Notes under the pieces: generated by a model
Told to the model about the DNA's origin: nothing
What the model saw: the letters and a program-made list of their open reading frames with translations, nothing else
Database searches by the model: none
Source: Amblyornis subalaris
Taxonomy: Eukaryota; Chordata; Aves; Passeriformes; Ptilonorhynchidae
Assembly (NCBI GenBank): GCA_018881555.1
Contig: JACAXG010000068.1
Span: 2,136,198-2,200,197, forward strand
Length of the DNA: 64,000 nucleotides
Reading direction: 5' to 3'
In this document: piece after piece, positions 44,721 through 55,733 of the stretch
Layout: each line of letters opens with the position of its first letter
How positions within the stretch are numbered: the stretch's first letter is position 1
Translations under genes and position numbers: made by a program

Positions 44721-47700
44721 GATTTACTTTTTTCCTCACAAAAGGGGAAAAAATCAGTTTCTCCACCCCNTGCCTCAAATGTTGCTTTTCCACCTGAACA
44801 AGCCCCGGGTGCCCCTCTGAGAGTGCCACAGGAACCCCAAAGCTGAGTGGGAACAGAGCACCGATCNGAGTGCTGTGGCATCCCATCCACCCCAACGGGA
44901 TGGGAAACACAGTCAGGAAAACAGGAGGGAATTTTTTTGTGCCCAGCAGAGTCTGACCATGGTGATGGAGGCACGGGGTCACACCTGGATTTTTAGGTCA
45001 TCAGCATTCATGACACCTCCTCTTAGTGAGGTCCTGAGAGATGCCATCACCCTTCACTTGGAAGTTTCTTCTAAAAAGCACTGTCCCTGTGTAAGACCCC
45101 AAGGTGATACTTTAGAGGGGTTTCAGAGGCTGTACCCCATCTCCCATGGATCATCACAGAGGAAAACTGAGCCTGAAAGGAGGAAAGTAGATTTCCTTGT
45201 TGGGACAGTGCTGAGCTGCCCCGAGGCCCATGCAGGAGCTTTGCCCTGAAGGTGTGAGCCTCACCTGGGGGATCATCCGCAGTCACAGCCCAGCTCCCCA
45301 TTCCAGAAAAGGAGGGATCAGCCCCTGCCAGCGTGTGCCACAGAGCCCCAAAGCAAATGGGAAGGCAGAGGAGCGAGGCTGCAAAGCCCAGGNAATGTGT
45401 AAATCGATAGCACAGCAGCTCAGCAGCGTTTCCCTACAAATCCAGGCAGCCACACTTACAAACACCTCCAGTTGCACAGCAGATTTCTCATGAGCTCAGC
45501 AAACCACCGCTCCTCAGGCACAGGCCTGCTCTCAATGGCCTCTGCCTGCCTGGGCTGGGAGGGAAACAGCAGCTGCAGCCACAGGGATGGAGTGTCAGTG
45601 GTCCCCGAAGCCACCCAGGACAAAGCTGGAGACAACCCTGACGTTTCTGCCCACCTGTATTTCAGTGCTCGGCCCTCCCTTCTCCCACATCACACAGGGA
45701 CAGCTAGAGACCACCTACAACAGCTCTAGGGAAGAAAAAATAGAGGATCCTTAGAGGAAACACACACAGGATTGGAGATTGAGCAGTAGGGAAAAACAGT
45801 TTGGAAAAGTGGAAATAACCAAGGACAGGTGCTTCAAAGCANTCTGGAGGCTGTGCATGGCCACCAGACCACAGGGTCCTTCCNCCACAGACAAGTCTCC
45901 GAGTTAAAGAATTGAAAATATAACATCAAAAAGGGTGTTTATTGGATGTGAAATTACCCCACAACTTCCACAAAGAAGGCACACATAGCTCTAATTTCCC
46001 TTGTGACGGGATACTTGGGATTAAGGACACCCTGCAGCAAAAGGTCCTTCCACTGATCCACCCTCAAACTGCCAGCTTATTCTCTCTGTTGAGGGATTGC
46101 TCATGTGCCCACTGGGAGGGACCAACAGGAACAACAGTGGAGCTCCAAGAAGCACNGGCTCCTTCCTGGCAGGAGGGGAACTGATGCTGGTATTTGCAAA
46201 TGCACCTCGTGGCCACGAGATCAGGGGCCCTACAGAGCCTGAGCGGCGCAGCTCTGCTCTGAGGAGATCACTGGCACNTCACCAGCGCCCGCCTCTGCTG
46301 AAGGGGAATTAATGTTTTATTTGGTTTTATCAACCTTCACACATCTAGGCCCNAGGCCTGCGGTTTGCAGCTCACACCCAGGAAAATATGAAATCGCCAC
46401 ATCTCCCTGTTTGAGATGTTTGCAGTCGTGAGGTGCCATCTGCCCCGCTATTAAACGCTGGTCCCAAATCCACTGATGCAGGGGAAGCAATTTCGTGGAA
46501 GGTGGGAGAGCCCAGCTAACCCTCCACTCCTGCATCCCCCACACCACTCTGGGCTTGCTCCCAACACCTCCACGCCTCACCCTGCTTCTCTGTCTCACCT
46601 GTCTGGGACAGGGTCTCATTCCTGATACAGGAAGCCATCACAGCTTAGTGCATTTAATAACGAGAAGGAATTTAAACCAGAAGGTTTATCCAGAGGCGAG
46701 TTTTGGAGCACTTCTGCGTCTCTACCTTTGTCCTGAAAAGCCCNGAACTCGTTTTGAGTGGAAGAGGTAATCTGGGACAGTTTTCAGCTATTCCTGGGNC
46801 ACAGCAGAGGCTGAGAAGCTGAGCTAAAGTGCACCTTAATGATGTGCCCTTGTGCATGCTTTCAAATACCTTCATCTTAATTACTTCAGAGAGCAAATTT
46901 CTGATGCTGGAGATGCAGCCAGCCTAGCTGGGGTGTCTTTCATGCCTTCCCAGCTCATTTTGCCACTGGTTCCTTCAAAGCGAACCATAAAGCCAAAAAC
47001 ATTTCCTTTAAATGCACTTGATGGGGGTTTGATGTGAGTGGTGGGCTCTTTCATCTGCTGCTCCTTCAAAAAGGGATGTAGATAAAAGGGTGAAAGGAGG
47101 AGGAATCCTCGTGCACGTACGCGTTGCTCCCGGAGATCCGCTTGCTCGGCGCTTGCTCCTCCAGCACGGCCCACGCCTCCCACGGCACGGCTCCAGCTCC
47201 AGGCTGTCCTGGTGGCCTTTGCCTGTGGGACTGGGATCCTCTGTTACAGCNGCCTGGAGCAGCAGAAGCACGGGGGGATGGGGACAGGGCCACCCGGCTN
47301 GTGTTGCTGGGACCAGTTCCCGAGCATCTCTCGCTGTCGCAGCAGAGGGATCCAGGGCGTTGGGGCACCACGGTCCCGCTCCGAACCAGCTCGGGCTTTT
47401 CCACAGCCCTTCGGCATCTCAGCTCGCCCAGACAGTGCCAGCACAGCCAGCAGGGCAGGGCAGNGACCCCACAGTCCTTTCCACTTTTTCCCACAGCCTC
47501 TCAGGGATTCCTTCACAGTTTTCCCCGCTTCTGTCCCGGAGCACTAAAGGTTCACCTTCCCAGCAGGAGAACAGCCGGGAGGTGAAGGGAGGCTCTGGCA
47601 CTCCTCTCCTGCCAAGGAGCTGAGTGAGCAGGGCCTAACAGCAGGAGATGGGCCACGCTGAGGCAGGNGTCTCTACCCACGTCTGTCTCACGCTACCGAT

Positions 47701-48129
47701 GGAGGACTCGGAGCATCCCCTCGTGCCTCCCTGCATGCCTGGGGACAGCTCCCTCCCCTTGCTGCCACGCACACCAGGGGCACCAGGCAGGATTCCAAGC
47801 ATCCATCCTTGCCACAGCTTTGGAACGCCTCCCTGGGAGGTGTGTGTGCCACCTGAGCCCGGCACAGCTCACAGNGACAGGGGCTGCTTGTTTGTTCTGG
47901 CCTGCCCGAGCATCGCCCGGCAGCGGAGAGTGGCCACTTGTCCCACTGANCCTCGTGGGTCCCCACCCATGCAAGAAGAGCATCAGCCAGGGCCAGGTAC
48001 ACGTGTCTCCTTCCTAGGAACAACAGGGACAAGCAGGAGAGGAAAGATAAGGACGAGATAAGGATGAGAGATGACAGCACTCCCATCTATCACCTCGGGT
48101 CTCAGCCTCAGCACTCATTAAAGCCCTGG
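44721..48129. other. Non-coding sequence without recognised genes
   Basis: 47090-47620 is GC-rich with four mutually overlapping frames on both strands. A small AT-rich patch lies at 46860-46910. No transposon is recognised. Confidence 0.45.
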
Positions 48130-48520
48130 GTCTTCAAGTCATGAGATTAGAAGTGATAAAAAAAAATCAAAACAGCCTCTAATGGAATNGTTTCTTGTAG
48201 AACAAAGAACCAGCACTTCTGTCAAAAAGTGAAAAAAAATCTGTTTTGACTTAAAAATCTTTTGCTATTGCAAGTGAAACAGAGAGGTAAATATATTATA
48301 AATATATTTCATTTAGGTTTTATCACTACAACTCACTCTGACATTTACATTGTATTAAAGTTTTAATATTAATACTGTGCTGCTACATAATTTTTAATAC
48401 AAAAATTAAATATATATGTTTAAGTTAATACTTCATATGCCAAAGTCCAAGTGGCAAAATCCTTTTTCTCCACCAAAGATAAAAGCACGCAGCACTAATT
48501 AAAAGTGATCTGATGCTACT
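48130..48520. other. AT-rich low-complexity block
   Basis: The most AT-rich stretch in the window, with repeated taatatt and atatata motifs and an inverted pair aaatatattataaatatattt near 48290-48310. It might be a matrix-attachment-type region or neutral. Confidence 0.6.
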
Positions 48521-49678
48521 GAGGCTCAGGACCAAGAGCAGCATCAAATAAATCCTCTGGAAATAAATTGCAATGATGCCAGTAATGTTTGTAAGAGCAT
48601 CTCAGGGGCTCCTCACTGACCTGCACTGATGTGGGGACCAGGAAGAAAATGACCCTTGTTGCTCTCACACCTCTGTGCATCACACACCGTGAAAGCAGAG
48701 CAGGAGCAGTGCTGAGCACATGGAGAAGCAGGATGAGGAGGGATGGTCNATGGTATTTTGCAGGAAAAACATCAGCTGAGTGAACGAGTCAGTCCAGCCA
48801 AGGCTCAGCAGGACTGGGCTGCCCATCGAAGGGGCTCAGGACCCCAGGGAAGGGAGCACTGCCTTGGGGCAGGGGGTTTGGACTGGACACCGTCTCTGTC
48901 CCNATCATCTCCCCCAGGCCATCTCTGAGATGTATTTCTGAACCATTCCCATTAATAAGGAGAGCATCCACACAAGGAATCCAGAGGAACTGTGCAATCC
49001 TACAGTAAAATCACCACAATCCCAAGTGATCCGGTCTGTGGGTGACTGTCATCCTGCCCTGTGCACCATCACCAGCAGAAAAGGGAGGCTTGTGCTGAGA
49101 GTGGAGTTCTCATGCACCCAAACCCCAGACCCCAGCCAAGCCATGCCCAGCCCTTTGGGTCCTAGAAGACAGGTGAGTGCCCAATTTCCTTGTAATCCCC
49201 AGCCTGCTGCACACTCAAACCCCTTGGGGCTATCCAGGACTTACCTCCCCCTGTCCAGAACCACATCAGCTGCATCAGGCCTTGGTGCTCTTCAGGAGCA
49301 AAGAGTTCAGATGTTGGAGCCTGACACATCTCAAAGTCAGAGAAAAGTGAGAGGGACATGGGGCACCCTTTTATTCCCCCAATTTCTCAAGCTCCTGATC
49401 CAGCCAGTGATATTCCCTCAGCCCCCCTGCTGTTCCAGGGAGCAGCACCTCTGAAGCCTCAAGCCTCCATCCCCACCAGCCTGGAGACCACCCTCACCCC
49501 CTTCGTGCTGGAGAATCACTTTGGGGTGATTCAGCAAGCGCAGGCAGGACCACGAGCATCCTGCCCAGGGCTGGCCAGAGGCTCCTTCCCNCAAGGGAGG
49601 AACTGCAGATCCAGGGAGCTGCTCCACAGGTCGCCCTCTCCCTCCAAGCTCTGGTTCTCCAACCGCCTCTGCCTAATT
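48521..49678. other. Non-coding sequence with one perfect donor
   Basis: AGACAG|GTGAGT at about 49165-49176 on the plus strand is a consensus donor, but the acceptor upstream is weak and the 142-codon frame 49026-49454 reads through it. It could be an exon end of a non-coding transcript. Confidence 0.35.
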
Positions 49679-49917
49679 AGAGGCCAGCTTTGAACTGCCT
49701 GTGTGTAACCAGACCTGATCTTCAAACTGAATACATTTAAAGGGCCTGATCTCCATAATGGCTGTGTCTGAGGCCCTGGATTTCAAAGCAGCTCCACTTA
49801 ACGGGACTTTGTCTGGAAGCTGCAACCATATAATAGGGCCTGGTTTTAAACCAGGAGTGTTTAATAGGATCTGATGTTTAAAGTGCACGTAACTAATTGG
49901 ACCTAATCTTCACAATC
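49679..49917. repeat. Decayed tandem repeat, unit about 31 bp, 7.5 copies
   Basis: Units begin at 49679, 49711, 49741, 49771, 49802, 49835, 49866 and 49898 (partial), lengths 30-33 bp. The unit starts like agggcctgatcttcaaa and ends like acatttaat or gtaactaat. Copies differ by roughly a third of positions, yet the register is kept across all of them, so this is an ancient minisatellite rather than a recent expansion. No frame is conserved because the unit length varies. I do not recognise it as a named repeat family. Confidence 0.85.
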
Positions 49918-50820
49918 CTCCTTTTCTCCCCCTTTCCTGATGTTTTTCTCCTCCTTTGCTGCTCTCCCTTCCTCCAGCANAGAGATCTCCCATCCCTGCC
50001 ATGGCAGATGCCCACCTCTCCTGGGAGCCCCACCAGGATCATGAGCTGATCTCACAAGGACCATCCCAAAGTCTTTCAAAACCNTTCAGGGTTTCCCAGA
50101 CAAGCTCCTAATTCCTGCTGCCGTTCCTTTGCTCTCACCATCTTCTCCTTAGGAGCTCACCCAGGCCTGGCTTGTCCCAGGGACACAGGCACAAGCCCAG
50201 CATTAAAGGCTTGTTTTAACAGGAATGTGAATAGTGGCAAAAAAAACCCCAAACACCTGATTTGGTGAATGGAAATCACGTGGGGCTCTTCTATCCTCTG
50301 AAACAATCACCAGCCTCAGACTGTTTTAGTTCAGTATTGATAATAGTTGCACTTTTTGGAAGGGAAGTCNTCTCCAGGACTAGCCAAAATCTTCNGGNTT
50401 TGAGAATTGTAACTAATTGTCTGAAACAACAATTTCTTTTCCCTCATCATTTATGAAATGGGAAAACCTTTTATATATTTTTTTCCANTTATCCCTTCCC
50501 CATAAAGTTCAGACATAAGGAGTCAGCATCTCTTCCAAGCAAAGAAGCCACAAAACAAACACACAGTGTTTCTAGAACAGCTCTGAACAGTCCCCTGCCC
50601 TTCTGCATCTGAGTCTCAGATGTGCCCACAGCAAACCTGTGCNTCAGTTTCCCCTGCCCTCGCTCCCTGCAGTGCTGTGAGTGAACAGAAGGAACTTCAT
50701 GTACTTCATGGCCCATTGCTGTAGGACCTTTCAGCAATGCTCCTCAGACCCAGGGGAAAAATATTCTTGACCCCAAATGACCAAGAGAAATTAGAGGGGA
50801 ACCAGGGCTTGTTCTCAGCA
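49918..50820. other. Unremarkable non-coding sequence
   Basis: A CT-rich stretch follows the minisatellite (49918-49980). No gene or repeat recognised, and several Ns fall at 50370-50490. Confidence 0.5.
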
Positions 50821-50951
50821 GGGAAGCTGTGGCTGCCCCATCCCTGGAAATGTTCAAGGTCAGGCTGGATGAAGTGTCCCTGCCCATGGCAATGGGTTTG
50901 GAACTAGAGGATCTTTGAGGTCCCTTCCAGCCCAAACCATTCTGTGGTTCG
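50821..50951 (+). mobile_element. CR1 LINE fragment, 3' end with internal deletion
   Basis: The copy reads 'agctgtggctgccccatccc', 'atgttcaaggtcaggctgga', then directly 'gaagtgtccctgcccatggc', 'ggaactagaggatctttgag' and 'cagcccaaaccattctgtgg'. The usual block with 'gagcaacctggtctagtg' is missing. Terminal octamer repeats are eroded. Confidence 0.94.
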
Positions 50952-51289
50952 AAGGGCAAGGGAGGATGGAGTGTGCAGAGCCTGAGAGTGAGGACATCTC
51001 ANATCTCCAGCCCCTCACACGACTGATGAACCCTTCCCTAGGAACACTCTCCTACCTCCCTGTGCTACCTCCAGCACATCCCAGCCAGGGCAGCCNGGGT
51101 GGGGCCATGCCATGGGGTCAGGCACCCCCATGTGCCCCACGCTGCACCTCCCCATCGCTCACCACAGCTGGCTATTGCCACAGCATCAATCCAACACGTT
51201 TTATTTGCAGTTGAATCCAGCTCTGGCTCTGCCCTGAGATTTATGCTCCACACAAGCAGTGACAGACAGCAGGGGTGGGAGGTTAAGGA
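50952..51289. other. Unremarkable non-coding sequence
   Basis: No gene or repeat recognised. Confidence 0.5.
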
Positions 51290-51480
51290 AGCAATATTTC
51301 CAGAATTTGCATAAAACAAGGGCATTTCATAATTTAGCTGATGCAGATTTGGATAAGATGAAATTGTTGGCCATTTTATAATTAGATGGCTAATCATAAA
51401 ATAACCTTTGCAAGTCATCAAAAACCATTATTATACAAATGAATTCCTGCTTGGTACTAAACTTACTTTCCCCTCGTCCT
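51290..51480. promoter_or_regulatory. Octamer and homeodomain-motif block
   Basis: ATTTGCAT at 51305-51312 is followed by TAATTA at 51380-51385, ggctaatcataaaataac and accattattatac. This is the densest combination of POU and homeodomain-type cores in the window. Conservation was not testable. Confidence 0.35.
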
Positions 51481-52671
51481 TGAGGACCAGAGGCAGTAAA
51501 AGATGACCCTTTTTTTTTGGTGGAATTCGTTCCACAGCCAGCCCCACNGTTTTACTATGTTTTATGGATCACAAATGCTTAATCAATAATGCAGTGCTTT
51601 CGGGAATGATGTTCTTTCTCACGTCTCTCTGTCTGGAATTGTTTGGCTGGCTGCTCGCAAATCTTCTGCCGTGGGTTCATTGTTCTGGAGATACCCTTCC
51701 CTGCACCTCGGGGCAGATTCATCAGCCGAGCTGGAAGGAGCGGGAAAGTTTATTGGGGTAAAAAGAGACGTCAGGGCAGGCAGGTAGAAACATTGCTCTG
51801 GGTTTGCTGGTCNACTTGGCAGGTTAATGAATGGCCCTAGAAAGCCATTAAGTATGCAGCAGCTGGATGATCCCTTCTTCAGCAAATGAAAACAAAGCTG
51901 AAGCATCTCTTCCCACGTGCCAGTGCTGCTTTTCTCAGGAAACAGGGATAAGAAAGGCAACTGCTGCAAAGGGATCCCCTCCGAGCCCAGGACCCCTGTG
52001 CATCCCTGCATCTCAGTGCCTGGATGTGGAGGTGATGTTTTCCAGAAAATCGAGTTTGCCTCCNCAGGGTTTTCCCTACTCTCAGTTTCTGTCCACTTAT
52101 AGAGGGAAAGATGTGTTGCTCCATTAGAGCTCAAGAGGAGGGTCCAGCAGCCCCAGCACAGACCCACACACTCCTGCCCCCCCATATCATATTATTTCTG
52201 TGCCCTGTNGGGTTGTAATGAGAATTCCATCAAGCATCACACAAAACAATCCTGCAGCAGCACTGGGGACCAGCTCAGCTCGAGGCCAGCCCTGACCCTA
52301 AACCTACACCAGGCTCCAGCAGCACCTTGGGCTCCTGGCACCACACTCATCACTGAGAATTTGCAGCAGGATCAAAGCTTGAGGGAGAGAGGCTCTGCGA
52401 GCAGGCACAACTGTCTGAGAGGGGAAAAGTTAGGAGGAAATGCTTGGACATTTTTAAATTTGGAGGCNAAGCAACAGCCACGGTCTGCAGGGCAGCCCCT
52501 GCCCAGGAAAGGTGGTCAGCAGCTTCCCTAGGAATAGTGCCTGTAAAATAGAGCCACCTAATTCCTGTCCTCTCTGTTTGGCTTTCCGTGCCCATTGTGA
52601 GAGGAATGAACAGTTGTAGCTCACCCCTAACTCGTGTGCAGAGTGTAACAGGCGCTGGCCGTGTTTGACTT
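51481..52671. other. Non-coding sequence without recognised genes
   Basis: The minus-strand frame 52185-51619 (188 codons) contains two Ns and matches no family. No transposon recognised. Confidence 0.45.
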
Positions 52672-53007
52672 GGCCACCTGNGTAAATGCTGGATCTGCTC
52701 AGGCCCCGTGGACAGGCAGGGAGGAAGGAAGGGTCTGTCAGGGTCTGGCTCATTACACAAATCACAGCAGACCACATTTCTCCTGATGATCTCAAAGCAC
52801 TTTGGCAAACAGAGATTAACCTGAAGCCCCCCCACACCTGGCCACCTGAGTAAATGCTGGATCTGCTCAGGCCCCGTGGACAGGCAGGGAGGAAGGAAGG
52901 GTCTGTCAGGGTCTGGCTCATTACACAAATCACAGCAGACCACATTTCTCCTGATGATCTCAAAGCACTTTGGCAAACAGAGATTAACCTGAAGCCCCCC
53001 CACACCT
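52672..53007. repeat. 168-bp tandem duplication, essentially identical copies
   Basis: Copy one is 52672-52839 and copy two 52840-53007. They begin ggccacctg and end cacacct. The only difference I find is an N at 52681 against an A in copy two. As 168 is divisible by three, the minus-strand frame 53003-52350 repeats a 56-residue block, which is a by-product. Identity this high means a very young duplication or an assembly error. Confidence 0.97.
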
Positions 53008-53491
53008 CCACGTGCAGGTGGGGCTGAGCAAATCCTCAGCTCACAGCAGGCACAGCAGGAGAGGAGTCACCGAGGGGCTGCAGCTCCCTGGCCACGTTAT
53101 TGTCCCTACTGCTCCCCCAAGCAGATGGGTCATCCTGCTCATCCCTAAGCATCCCAACCAGCACTTTTAGACAACATTTCAGTATAAACTGAACAAAGAC
53201 CTTCTCCCTGACTCCGCTGCAGCCACTGGGATGAACCAGAGAGAAGCAGGACACGCAAGGACCACCAGATCGGGGAGCCCGCAGCAGTGGGGGCTCCACA
53301 GGTGCAGCACAGAGTTGCTGCAGGGCACTGACTGTCTCAGCAGCTGTGCAAACAGAGCATTTCAAGGTCCATCACACAAGCCCCTTCTCGCTGCAGTACA
53401 CTTATATTTTAATTAGCAGCTTATGCGCTGATTACCCTGTTGTTATCTGGCACGCTGTGCGCCGGGGCTGGCGGGCTCCCAGCGGGAAGGT
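53008..53491. other. Unremarkable non-coding sequence
   Basis: A small AT-rich patch lies at 53400-53450 (attttaattagcagc). Otherwise nothing recognised. Confidence 0.5.
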
Positions 53492-53529
53492 GGCTCCAGG
53501 AGGGCAGGCAGGCTCCAGGAGGGCAGGCA
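53492..53529. repeat. 19-bp tandem duplication
   Basis: ggctccaggagggcaggca occurs twice head to tail (53492-53510, 53511-53529). Confidence 0.95.
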
Positions 53530-55425
53530 GGGAGCCCACGCTCACTGCCAGGTGCTCCTCACAGGGTGCTAACTGCACCCCTGGTCACGCATCACTCATT
53601 GCTCTGTGCCTGCTTCCTCAGGGATGAAGGGAAGCTGGGGTGAGAGAGGCAGGAGGGAGCTTTCCCAGAGGAAAGCTGCCCCAGCTCCTGTCTGGAGGAT
53701 TATCCTCCTGCTGCTGAGGTTAACAGCATTCAGAGGGAGAGAGAAGTGGCTGGGAAGGGTAATGAAGGTGGTAGGAAAGGTTTGATCACCACAGCCATGC
53801 AGAGAGGCAGGGCGTCCCCATCTCGGTGGTGCCAAGTGGATTGCAGGGGAGCAGGGCAAGGAGACTCACAGCTGCCCTTGCAACCAGGATTCATGGCTTT
53901 CCTCAACTGCAGCCCACACGTGGAGTTCCCCTGGTCTCTGGGTCTCACCAACCCTCTGCTGGTCTGTTGAGACATGAGATGTCCCCAGCCCCTCGGCTGA
54001 ATTTCACCTCTGCAACACATCAGGCAGGCAATTCATAAAATAACATGAGGNTTGGGGGCCGGGCCAGATCACCCAACAGCCATCAGTTACCTGATAAAGC
54101 TAAAGCCTTATTTTTGCCCTAAATAAGAGGGATTGAATAAAGTAGGGCAGGTGGTGGAAGAAGAGGATTAAGTCCATAAACTTTTTTTTTTTTAAAAGAC
54201 AAAAAAACCACTTTATTATATGGGTCATGTATCATTTACTGCCACACACCTGCCTACATCTGCACACTGCAGCTCAGACGTGCACATGATCCTCTTCTAA
54301 ACCTGGTGCTAATCCTAAAATCCTAAAAACTGTTGACCTGTCATTTTTAATTAGCTTGCTGTTAGCAAAACACACAAGAATGATGATCAGGTTATTAATT
54401 CCTGTGCTACCTGCTGTGATGCCTCCTTGGGCAGGGGCAGCCTGACAGAAAGGCTGCGGAAGGATTTCCCTCCCATTCCCCCACCAGCACCCCAGGAATC
54501 TGCTGCTCACCCAGAGCAGAATTCCAGCTTGGAACTGCAGGGTGCAGGGTAGTGTGTCACCATAGCAAGTGTGTAATAAACGCAATTATAGAAGAAACTT
54601 ATGATTATTCAGAAGCACGTGTGGGCAGCAGAGAGCAATGAGCGATGTAAAAGCATCTCAGTAACTGCAGCAGTGCTTTCCAAATCTCCCAGATCCATAT
54701 TTTATGGGGAGAGCAGACGGAGGCAGCAGCAGAGGGTCTAACAGGGCTCCCTCTTTAACCTCAGCTCTGCCACCAAAAGCTCAGCGTGGGCAGGGTTTGC
54801 CGGCACCTCCTGCCGCGGCCGTCTCTGGGTGTCACAGACTTGATGGCACCCAGCTGTTTCCTCCCAGAAATTTACTTTTTCCTGAGAAAAAGACTCACCG
54901 GTGCCTTCCCAGTTGGCTTTGCCTCTCCCAGCGCCCAACAGAGCCGCCCCAGCTCAGTGCAGGACGAGCAAAGCTCTGGCAGCAGCAGCTGGGAGCACAC
55001 TCAGCTCCTCTGGGAGGACACCAGGCTCTGTCCCACAGCCGCAGCCTCGGCTGGGAGCCCACCTGGGCACGCTGGATGACTTTTTGGCCCGTGGCCTGAG
55101 CTGCCTCCAAGCCCGGGGGGGGCCGGTGGTGTGTTGGATCCGCATTATTTATGGCTCGGGCGATGGGAAGCGCTACCGGAGACACACGCACGGCCCCGCC
55201 ACGAGCTGCTGGGAATGCCTGGGGCGTGTTTCCTGACAGAGCTATTATGGATTTAAATGAGAGCATTTTCCAAGCACTTGCAGCAAGATGTTTTCAAAAG
55301 GCCCGTGTGCTAAGCCTTAGCTGAATAGCTGAATGATCTCTTGCAGAGATGGGCACACAGAAAGGAGGAATTTAGTTGATTCCTTATCAGCAATACCTAA
55401 AATGGCTTTTTTTTTTTTTTCCCAG
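53530..55425. other. Non-coding sequence, CpG-rich near its end
   Basis: 54790-55220 is GC- and CpG-rich with overlapping frames on both strands (54704-55099 +, 55266-54895 -) that match no family. A T-run of 11 at about 54182 and a longer T-run at 55407-55420 lie on the plus strand. Confidence 0.4.
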
Positions 55426-55733
55426 GAGGAGGACTTATCCATAGAAACAGCAGCTTTACTTCCACTCCAGTGGAGAGCTGGAGCCCTTTGTCCTTACTGA
55501 ATCATCCCACTGTGCTCTCAGCAGCTTCCCACCCTGACCTGGCTCCTTCCCCATCTCCCAAAGTTAATCTGATGTCCTGGGATCATCCTCAGCCCGGTGC
55601 TGCGGCCACAGTGGCAGNAGGGGAAAACAGCCAGGCCAGAGTTGGATGGGCACCAGTAAAGCTCCCAGCTGGAATCTTGGAAAAATATAAGGAAGAGGGG
55701 GAAGGTTTCACATTTCAATGTGGCTTGTCCTGA
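55426..55733 (+). CDS. Possible terminal coding exon, protein unknown
   Basis: A very strong acceptor (a run of T then cccag, ending 55425) precedes an open frame from 55428 to the stop at 55731-55733, 101 residues. It begins GGLIHRNSSFTSTPVESW and ends LEKYKEEGEGFTFQCGLS. One codon contains an N. A possible donor (CCA|GTAAAG near 55652) would shorten it. The long T-run that makes the acceptor look strong may be mere low complexity. An overlapping minus-strand frame (55769-55518) competes. No family is recognised. Confidence 0.2.

Noticed and set aside
52350..53003. Repeat-containing protein on the minus strand
   Set aside because: The internal repeat of the frame is simply the 168-bp DNA duplication, whose length is divisible by three. 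The sequence also includes Ns.
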